From Hondaea fermentalgiana (taxonomy: Eukaryota; Sar; Bigyra; Thraustochytrida; Thraustochytriidae): DNA of 64,000 nucleotides. The notes beneath the pieces are model-generated. The model worked only from the letters and a program-made list of their open reading frames with translations, was not told the origin of the DNA and made no database searches. Position 1 is the stretch's first letter, and the number at the start of each line of letters is the position of its first letter. Positions 41,564 to 49,048 of the stretch are shown here, piece after piece. The translations under genes were made by a program, and so were the position numbers. The DNA lies in NCBI GenBank assembly GCA_014084085.1, contig NPFB01000144.1:59749-123748 (forward strand), read 5' to 3'.

Positions 41564-42000
41564 TATCGTTTCGTTTCTCTCGGGCGGCGACCGTCAGGCG
41601 GGGGCGGCGACGCATCGCCGTGGGCGCCATTTGTGCCGCGGGATAGCCGACTTGCGGGCCGTAATTGGCCGACTTGCGCGGGGGGCTATAGCCCACTTGC
41701 GGGCGGCGGCGCCTCGCTGGCGGCTCGCGAGCAAAACCAAATCCACTCGGCCGGAGAGAATCGCCGCAAGGGAGAGCGCGCGCGCGAGCGAGCGAGCGGG
41801 CGCGCACCTCGCGAACCCGGCGCGCGCGCGGAGACGGCGCACCCAGTCACCCCGCGCGTGGCCTTCCGCCCCGCCACCCAGCACGCCGTCAGAACTCGCT
41901 GATCGCGCCGCGTGACCCGGCGAGGAGACAGACCTGGAGAAAAAGCGGCTCGAGCGTGCAGGAAAGCGCGCGGGCGACGGCGTCGGCGCTCGCTCCGGGG

Positions 42001-42051
<51 letters not shown>

Positions 42052-42151
42052 NNNNNNNNNNNNNNNNNNNNNNNNNNNNNNNNNNNNNNNNNNNNNNNNN
42101 NNNNNNNNNNNNNNNNNNNNNNNNNNNNNNNNNNNNNNNNNNNNNNNNNNN

Positions 42152-42204
<53 letters not shown>
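42001..42204. repeat. GCTT microsatellite spanning an assembly gap
   Basis: GCTT units fill 42001-42051 and 42152-42204 on both sides of the N run, ending 121 bases before the CBM20-TPS ATG. The gap almost certainly is more of the same repeat. Confidence 0.92.
42052..42151. other. assembly gap (100 N) inside GCTT repeat
   Basis: Exactly 100 unknown bases with the same tetranucleotide repeat on both edges. Likely placeholder length; true repeat length is unknown. Confidence 0.95.
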
Positions 42205-42325
42205 CGTCGCTGGGCGCAAAGCGGGTTCAAGAGGAGCGTCGATTCTTGAGCTTTGAGCGTTGAGCTTTGAGCGTTGAGCGTGCTGCTTTCTCGAAGAGCG
42301 CAGATCCGGCCGGGTGCAGGGAAAG

Positions 42326-45300
42326 ATGCCGAATCTCACGCGCATCACCTTCAAGGTGAAGGCAGACCTAGACATTGGCCAGAATGTGCGCATCACCGGC
42401 GACTCTGTGAATCTCGGCTCTTTCAGCCCGAATCGGGGCGTCGACCTTGTGACGACTCCGAAAGAGTACCCTATCTGGCGCACAAGTCGGCCTGTAAATC
42501 TTCCGCGAGGACTCCCGCTCTCGTACAAATATGTGATCATGAGCGGAGGCCAGTTTCACGGTTGGGAACCAATCGCTGCCCAGGCCCGCGTCATTGTACC
42601 CGAAGGTTGGGAAATGACCGTCACTGACGAAATCGGCATGTACGAGGAACCCGATGAAGCGGAATACGCGCTGGATGATCACGTCGAGCCCGTGGTCGCT
42701 CGGGTATCGGGGCTTGACGGCGCCTCAGAAAAAATTCCCGAATCCATTGGCCCGATCCATGCAGGGGCGCCCACTTCGGGGGACCAAGGCAAGCTCGCTG
42801 CTGGCGACGACACTGCGGATCGATTTTCAGACAGTAACAGCCAGGCCTCTGGAATCACTCCTGATCTCGCGTTTGTCGACGCCAAGCAACTTGCTTCGAG
42901 CGAGCAGCAAAGTCAGGATGCACATCCCATGGCGCAACAAGAGCAAACGACGTCGACCTCTGAACGTCCCGTCGCCCCTTCCGCCTTTGGGCGATCCGGG
43001 CGAAAGGCACGAGGTAACATTCATCCGCACGTTCGTTTTGACTTGAGCTCAACGTCGCAAAAACTTTCCTCTTCGCCCGACACCTTGCCGTCTTTTGGGG
43101 AAACTCTGTCTGCCGATGGGCAGTCGGCGACCTCGGTCACGAGCACGACGCCTGCTGTAACGGCGGGGTCTCCTGCGTCAAGGCCAGAGAATTTGCCCGA
43201 GACCTCCCTGGTCCCACCACTCCCTCCGCCGCCCGCGCTGCACGCGGAAGACCCTGCCGCTGCGTGGCCACCGCCGAGCACTGTGAGCAAGACGCTGGCG
43301 ACGACAACAGCCAAACTACCCACCAGCACGCCAACGGTTTCGTCGAACGTCGGTCTTCCCCACAAATACCGCATGTTTCTTGTGTCGTTTAATCTGCCAG
43401 TGAACATTTACCCAAACGAGCATGGTGAAGAGGGCAACAAATGGACGGCAGAGTGGAACCCAGACAGCATTTCGCGCAAGTCTGAAGGCTCTGTAGCCTA
43501 CGACCACGAAGTAATGTGGGTGGGAGCGATTACACCGTATGTGATTCGACACGAGGATCCAGAGCTGGTGTGGCGTTTGAATGAAGCCGATCGCGAGGAG
43601 ATCCGCACAAAGCTGCATGCTTTTGACTGCGTTCCAATCTTCCTCTCGCGCGAGGATTTTGTGGACCACTATGTAAGGAGCTGTCTGATGCGTTTTCGCG
43701 ACATCTTTCATAATGTTCTCAACGTTAACCTTTCGCGTGAAGACATGCGACGACTGAAACGATCTGCCAAAGGATCCTCAAAGACGAGCGCTTCTCCTCG
43801 GCCATACAAGCGTTATGCGAGTGGGAGCAGCACGGCGAGCGATGGCTCAATCGCAGATGAGGTCTATTCCAAGAGGGATCGCTGGGTGGGTTTTATTCGG
43901 ACCTCGCACATTTTTGCGGACGTAATCATGGAGCTCGTCCTCAAGGACGTAAGCAGCCGGGATCTTGTCTGGGTGCACAACTTTCCACTCATGTTGGTCC
44001 CGGAGCTGTTGCGTGAGCGTGCAGCCGCGAGCGGGCTCTCGCGCAAGATGCAGCCAAAGATTGTGTTTTTCTTGCACACTCCATTTCCAACATCCGAGAT
44101 CTTTCGCACTGTCTCGGTGCGTAACGAGCTGCTCGAAGGCATGCTTGGCGCGGATGTGGTCGGTTTCCACACGTTTGATCACGCGCGGCACTTTATTACC
44201 TCGTGCAAGCGCTTTTTGGGTCTTCAGTTTCACTCGCAAAAGGGCGGGCGTCTCGTGGTGGATCACATGGACCGAGCCGTTTTGGTGGCCATCTCCCACG
44301 TTGGTGTCGAGAAACATTTACTGGACAGCGCAGTTCTCTCGCGAAAGGGCCAAGAGGGCGCCGGTACTATCCGCAATGCGCACCGTGGCAAAACAGTCAT
44401 TGTTGCCATGGACGAGATGACACGTCTCCAGGGCGTGCCCCTCAAACTTCTCGCGTTCGAGCGGCTCTTGCTCGAGTGTCCGCGGTACCGTGGCAAGGTC
44501 GTTCTCATTCAGCATGGCCTTCTCGTTCTCAATGAGACACTCATGTCCATGGCAGATCGCTCGCGACCAGGTCGTCAGGGTACGGCGAAGCCAGAACAGG
44601 ACAACGAGGACGGCAACGCCGAGGAGGAAGAGGAAGAGGAAGAGGAGATCATTACGAATTATGGCATCGAGCGCGCTGTTGCGGAGGTAAAGCAGCTGTG
44701 CGAGCGTATTAACCGCGTGTATGGCCCAGTTGTCTTTTACAAGGAATACGCGCCTCACAACTGGCCATCTGTCGAGGAACGCGCCGCGATTTGGGCCTCG
44801 GCAGACATTATGGTGTGCACGCCCGTTATGGAGGGCCTGAATCTCCGGCCTCTCGAGTACACATTTTGCCACCGGGACCCTGCAGGGGTTGTGATTATGT
44901 CTGAATTTTCAGCAGCCTCTCGCGTGCTCAATGGCGCCATTCGCGTCAATTGCTACGATATCAAGGAGGTGTCGCAGGCCATGGATCAGGCTTTGTGCAT
45001 GACGACGGAAGAGCGCAACGCGCGTAGAGATCGTGATTGCTCGTACATTTCGAACCGTTCGTCGGCAGAGTGGACGCGCAATATTCTCCAGGACGTGGAG
45101 CTTGGTGTGCAGGGCCAGATCGAGGCACTCACGAGCATTGACAAGGATATCTTGCAGGGATCCGAGTATCACAGCGTGGTGGCCTTTGAGAACATTGTGC
45201 ACGAGGGATTCTGTCATGCCTTGAACACGACTGAGATTTTGCGCAGCTACAAACGGTGCGAGAAGCGTCTCATTTTGCTTGATTATGCAGGAACACTGAC

Positions 45301-46339
45301 GCCGCGTGAGCTTGGCAATCTAGCCGTGAAGCGCGATTTTCTGGGCGTTTCCAAGAGAAAGCTTTCACCGCGCGTCTCGCGCATTCTGCGTCGCCTCTGC
45401 AGCGACAAGCGCAATGTGGTTTTTGTAATTTCAGGGAACCGCACGCGCGTGCTGCGCTTGGCTTTTTCCGAGGTTCTCGATGACCCGTGCTCATCGCTTG
45501 GCCTCGTTGCGCACTCTGGCATGATGATTCGCTGGGGAGGTCTGTCCGTGGAAGGCCGCAAGTCGGGAGGGAGTGTCCCGGCTGCCCTGCAGATCAGCGC
45601 CACGGGCGATGACGACGACGATGGTGACGACGAGGAGGAGAACGATGGAAACAGCGATGCCGACAATGACACCCAGGGCGACGCCGAAGGTGAGGACGCC
45701 GACTCACAAGCCGCTGTGCCAGTCTCGGCGTCGGCCGCCGTGGGTTCGGATGGCTGGGAGTTCATTCTTCCCGGCGTGGATAAAGATTGGGACAGTTGGA
45801 TGAAGGCGGCTGATGTTCCGAGCATTTTGGAGGACTACACGTGGCGCACTGGTGGCAGTGCCTGGCGACAGACTGCCGTGTCTGCTTCGTGGCAATTCCG
45901 GCAGGCAGACCCGGAATGGGGCGGGATGCAGGCTGTCAAGCTCGAGAACGAGCTCAAGGAGGCCATTATGGCCGTGAATATTCCTGTCGTGGTGGGCCGC
46001 AAGAAACACACCGTGGAACTCTTGCCAAAAGGTGTCGACAAAGGTGAGGCCGTGCACCATATCCTGGATGAGATCAAGGCTCACCTAGACTTTGTCCCGC
46101 AATTTTGCTTTTGCGTGGGCGATGATACCTCGGACGAGCGCATGTATACTGCAGTACTTGATTTTCTGGGGTCCCAAAGCAACAATGGTGCTGTCGAGGG
46201 AGGGACCTTTGCAGACGCTTTCACCTGCACCGTGGGCCGCAAACCGACGGGTGCGCAGTATTACGTGAACGACACGGATGGTGTCGTGGATGTGCTCGAA
46301 GTCTTGGCCAGTGCCTCCGGCGAAGAGGACCGTGCTTGA
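42326..46339 (+). CDS. CBM20-GT20-HAD protein, trehalose-6-phosphate synthase/phosphatase family, probable pseudoenzyme
   Basis: The first ATG is at 42326, giving 1,337 residues; the frame extends only to a GTG four codons upstream. Residues 1-105 are a CBM20 starch-binding domain (TRITFKVKADLDIGQNVRI, later YKYVIMSGGQFHGWE). A disordered Ser/Thr/Pro linker follows to ~340. Residues ~344-900 are a GT20 domain (HTPFPTSEIFR, VVGFHTFDHARHF, EGLNLRPLEY), and ~975-1330 a HAD phosphatase domain (GDDTSDERMY). Key positions differ from active enzymes. The N-terminal SNRLP loop reads SFNLP; HDYHL reads HNFPL (Asn at ~552). The UDP-phosphate loop DRLDYxKG reads DEMTRLQG (Glu ~697, Gln ~702). The HAD nucleophile motif DxDGT reads DYAGT (Ala at ~988). 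Two acidic loops interrupt the domains (~765-775, ~1095-1130). The pattern recalls plant class II TPS proteins, which are mostly regulatory. A glucan- or sugar-phosphate-sensing role is inferred. Confidence 0.92.
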   Translation: MPNLTRITFKVKADLDIGQNVRITGDSVNLGSFSPNRGVDLVTTPKEYPIWRTSRPVNLPRGLPLSYKYVIMSGGQFHGWEPIAAQARVIVPEGWEMTVTDEIGMYEEPDEAEYALDDHVEPVVARVSGLDGASEKIPESIGPIHAGAPTSGDQGKLAAGDDTADRFSDSNSQASGITPDLAFVDAKQLASSEQQSQDAHPMAQQEQTTSTSERPVAPSAFGRSGRKARGNIHPHVRFDLSSTSQKLSSSPDTLPSFGETLSADGQSATSVTSTTPAVTAGSPASRPENLPETSLVPPLPPPPALHAEDPAAAWPPPSTVSKTLATTTAKLPTSTPTVSSNVGLPHKYRMFLVSFNLPVNIYPNEHGEEGNKWTAEWNPDSISRKSEGSVAYDHEVMWVGAITPYVIRHEDPELVWRLNEADREEIRTKLHAFDCVPIFLSREDFVDHYVRSCLMRFRDIFHNVLNVNLSREDMRRLKRSAKGSSKTSASPRPYKRYASGSSTASDGSIADEVYSKRDRWVGFIRTSHIFADVIMELVLKDVSSRDLVWVHNFPLMLVPELLRERAAASGLSRKMQPKIVFFLHTPFPTSEIFRTVSVRNELLEGMLGADVVGFHTFDHARHFITSCKRFLGLQFHSQKGGRLVVDHMDRAVLVAISHVGVEKHLLDSAVLSRKGQEGAGTIRNAHRGKTVIVAMDEMTRLQGVPLKLLAFERLLLECPRYRGKVVLIQHGLLVLNETLMSMADRSRPGRQGTAKPEQDNEDGNAEEEEEEEEEIITNYGIERAVAEVKQLCERINRVYGPVVFYKEYAPHNWPSVEERAAIWASADIMVCTPVMEGLNLRPLEYTFCHRDPAGVVIMSEFSAASRVLNGAIRVNCYDIKEVSQAMDQALCMTTEERNARRDRDCSYISNRSSAEWTRNILQDVELGVQGQIEALTSIDKDILQGSEYHSVVAFENIVHEGFCHALNTTEILRSYKRCEKRLILLDYAGTLTPRELGNLAVKRDFLGVSKRKLSPRVSRILRRLCSDKRNVVFVISGNRTRVLRLAFSEVLDDPCSSLGLVAHSGMMIRWGGLSVEGRKSGGSVPAALQISATGDDDDDGDDEEENDGNSDADNDTQGDAEGEDADSQAAVPVSASAAVGSDGWEFILPGVDKDWDSWMKAADVPSILEDYTWRTGGSAWRQTAVSASWQFRQADPEWGGMQAVKLENELKEAIMAVNIPVVVGRKKHTVELLPKGVDKGEAVHHILDEIKAHLDFVPQFCFCVGDDTSDERMYTAVLDFLGSQSNNGAVEGGTFADAFTCTVGRKPTGAQYYVNDTDGVVDVLEVLASASGEEDRA

Positions 46340-46659
46340 TGTCGAGATATTGGCCCGACCACGATAAGATGCTGCGTCGTGTGTTTCGTTTGTTCTTTCT
46401 TTTTGCCCAAGACTTGTTGTATTCCGGGATTCTAGCAAGCAAGTCAGGCTCGCAGCCCTGCGACATGCATGTATAGAAATTGTCTGGCTGCTAGGGAGGG
46501 TGCGCTTACACAATTCAAGTGTGTTTGTTTGTGTAAAACAATGTGATCAAGAAATATTAGAACGTGCATCGCAAATTTCTGAATCTATCAAGTTCCCCCC
46601 AAAAGTAAAAGAAGATGAGAAGCTGCGCGAGTGATGATGATTTACTTGCAGAGTTGAAA
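46340..46659. other. convergent 3' spacer
   Basis: 320 bases between the stop codons of two converging genes, more AT-rich than the coding DNA. It should contain both 3' untranslated regions and polyadenylation sites. Nothing else is seen. Confidence 0.6.
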
Positions 46660-48547
46660 TCACATGGCATGATCCCGCCAATTGTCTGGGAGGCCCTCGA
46701 TCTGGGCCAGAGGGAAGCACCACTTGTCGGTGCGCTCGGAACATGACCTGTCTTGGGTCTTTCTTTGAATGAGACGAACGAGCTTGCGAGTCTCATAGCC
46801 AATTGGACAAAACTTTTGCTTGTACATGAGCAAGATACGGTTGATCTTGGCGACGGTGTGGCACAGCACCCAGGCCGCTTGCCTGCGGTGTCTGGAGAGA
46901 GAGACATCGAACAGGTCGTCTGGAGCCTCGACAAGAAGCGGCATGTCACAGTCAAGAATGCTATCGTCAGGAGAAAAAGGTGTCAGTTGGTGGATCATAC
47001 AACGTGCAGCGCACGCGAACTTTGGGGAGAACGAGAAACTTACGTTGCAGGCACGTGGCCTTTGTGGAACATCCACGGTCCTTTCTCGTCAGGAGCCTTG
47101 TAGTTGGACGCAAGATGAATGAAGGTTGGCAACTTGTCGCCGGGTTTGGGTTGCGGATTCTTGCACGACATGGTTTGCCATGCGTCGACCCAAGAAAAGG
47201 CCTCACCGCGATCTCCCCAGGTGGAAATCATGTAATGATCGAGAATCGTGTGCCGCAGGTCCAAATGCGCCGCGCCAATCGAGTACGCCCACATGTCTGC
47301 GAGAATATTCGGGCCCATGGCCAGCACCGGTCGCATGTACTTTTCCCAGAGCACGCTCAAACGCGAGATATCATCTACATGAAGCATAAGTGGCGGGCCA
47401 ACGCTAGTGTATTTTGTCGCCATTTCGTGCGTCCACGTCTTTGCAGGAGTGTCTGGGTCACCTGTGATGGCGTCAAGATCGAACTTGGACGCCTTCCAGC
47501 CGCTCTCCAGGCCATAGCGCTGCGCCACAGGCCGGCCTTTGCGAACGACATCAATGGGTGGCAGAACGCCTCGATCCTTGTCGATATCACGCGATATAAT
47601 AATGTTATCGAGGCTCTCTCCGGTCTGCGTAAGAGGCTTGAGAAAGATAAAGTCTGGGTCCAGAATCGCAATCACCGTTTCTCCGAGCCGATCTAGCTCG
47701 GGTCTCGCGTGTTCCATAAAGTATTGAATCGAAGACGGCTTGGGTTTGTTTTGGGGTTGGAAGTGCGGTTCACTGTTAGTTTTTTGGAAAAATCGGAGCC
47801 CACCAAAACGTCCCATTCTTGAACAACAAAAGAAGAGGAGGGAAAGGGCGCTTTTTAGCTTACCTTGTTGATCCACGGGAAGTCGCGAGCGCCGTCGAAT
47901 GATGGCGTAATGTAAAGGCCAAAGTTCTCGTTAACGGAGCGATTGAGGATTTCAAGGGGCACGAGGAGGTCGTTTTTACCCTGCGGAAATGTCTGATGCT
48001 GGTGGCGCACCGTCTCTGCAGACTTGTCGTGACAGCCGCTGACAATTCGCGTGATGCGACCGCGTTGGCCTGCCAGGTAAGCGGATGCAAGAAGCAGTTC
48101 GGACTGCCAATGCTGGAAGTTATTGCATCCCGAAGAAAAGATGACATGGAGTTTACCGTCGTCGCCCGTCTTTTGGCCGGGAGGAATTTTGGGGATGCGC
48201 ACGTAGCCCATGGGGGATCCATCGGGCCCCGTCCAGCTGAGTTTGTTGTACTCTGGCGGCGGCAGGCTGTCAAAGCTACGCAGTTTGCCGTGCGTCTGTG
48301 GTGGGCTGGCCAGAATCTGACCCTCCACTTCGGCTCTGTCCAGGGTGGCACTCGCACTTCCTCTGGCCGCCGCATCTGAGTTCACCACGAGGTAGAGGGC
48401 GCAGAGGCAGACCATGCTAACCATGGCCGTCATGAGGCCTCGCTTCGTCACCACGAGTCTCCCCTTTTCTCCGTACTTGGGGTCCTCCAGGTCATTGTAC
48501 CTTGCGCGGCTGCCGCCGCCGGCCACGACGCCGCGTCGATGCTGCAT
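46660..48547 (-). CDS. Golgi-type HPAT/SERGT-like glycosyltransferase, three exons
   Basis: Exons 48547-47864, 47738-47044 and 46960-46660 join to 1,680 bases, 559 residues plus stop, removing GT-AG introns of 125 bp (phase 0) and 83 bp (phase 2). The N-terminus is short and basic with one membrane helix (residues ~39-56), a type II Golgi layout. The lumenal domain contains HVIFSSGCNNFQHWQSELL, FPWINK joined to PSSIQYFMEH, LDPDFIFLKP (metal-binding DxD-like), QRYGLESGW, SVGPPLMLHV and, across the second junction, HVPAT joined to ILDCDMPLL. These features match hydroxyproline O-arabinosyltransferases (GT95) and peptidyl-serine galactosyltransferases (GT96); I cannot tell which. Its role would be glycosylating secreted Hyp/Ser-rich proteins. 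It is the only gene here with clear introns. Divergent from the GH3 gene. Confidence 0.88.
46961..47043 (-). other. intron 2 of the glycosyltransferase gene (83 bp)
   Basis: Donor GTAAGT and acceptor GATAG on the minus strand, preceded by a pyrimidine-rich stretch and CTGAC. Removing it in phase 2 restores the family segment HVPATILDCDMPLL. Confidence 0.85.
47739..47863 (-). other. intron 1 of the glycosyltransferase gene (125 bp)
   Basis: Donor GTAAGC and acceptor CCCAAG on the minus strand, with an internal ACTAAC branch-like element. Removing it joins FPWINK to PSSIQYF in phase 0, as expected for the family. Other AG sites nearby break the frame or leave non-family residues. Confidence 0.82.
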
Positions 48548-49048
48548 CTCCCTCCGGCGTCCTCTCTGCGCGAGGCGCGAGGAGCAAGCGCGCGGCGCGG
48601 CGCGGCGCGGCGCGGCGCAGCGCAGCGCAATGCGCGACGCAGACGCGGCGCAGCGCAGCGCAGCGCGAGGGCACGGCACCGCTCGCGCGCTGCTTGTTCG
48701 AGGTTTGCCGCCGTTGACTGACCCCCGCCTCGCTCGCCGAGCCGCGCCCTGCCAGGAGAAAGAAGATACATCTAGGCTCGCAGGACTGCGCGATACCAGG
48801 CCAACCAACTCCGGCCGGCGCAACGCCACGCCACGCAACGCCACGCAGCCGCAGCAGAACCGAACGGGGCCGCTCGCTCGCTCGCACGCCAGCTCGCTCG
48901 CGAGGCCCTGCTGCGCGGGCTGCGGTCTGGCCACCGCACGCGCGCTCGCCGAGGCGGCATTGGCGCGGCAGGACGGAGTATCTTTGCAGAACCGAGCCGC
49001 GCTCGGGGCGTCGCTCGCTCGCAGACCGCCGCGCGGAGGCGAGTAGAG
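48548..49048. promoter_or_regulatory. divergent intergenic region between glycosyltransferase and GH3 genes
   Basis: 501 bases between two outward start codons. It contains GCGCGGC/GCAGC runs (about 48590-48665), CACGC repeats (about 48820-48847) and GCTC tetranucleotide runs (about 48870-48900 and 49010-49022). It presumably acts as a shared bidirectional promoter; no known site is assigned. Confidence 0.5.

Larger units (their letters stand above)
40908..42325. promoter_or_regulatory. divergent intergenic region between karyopherin and CBM20-TPS genes
   Basis: About 1.4 kb with no recognised gene. It contains a CGAT run (41542-41563), three near-copies of a GCC(G/C)ACTTGCG element at about 41645-41705, GAGC runs near 41785-41800 and a GCTT microsatellite interrupted by an N gap. 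Both promoters should lie here; no specific factor site is assigned. Confidence 0.5.

Noticed and set aside
42314..42325. Start of the CBM20-TPS protein four codons upstream
   Set aside because: The codon is GTG; ATG at 42326 directly precedes the CBM20 domain.
47739..47863. Alternative acceptors for intron 1 of the glycosyltransferase (after TTCAAG or AACAG)
   Set aside because: They give the wrong phase or a stop, and do not restore the family segment between WINK and PSSIQYF.
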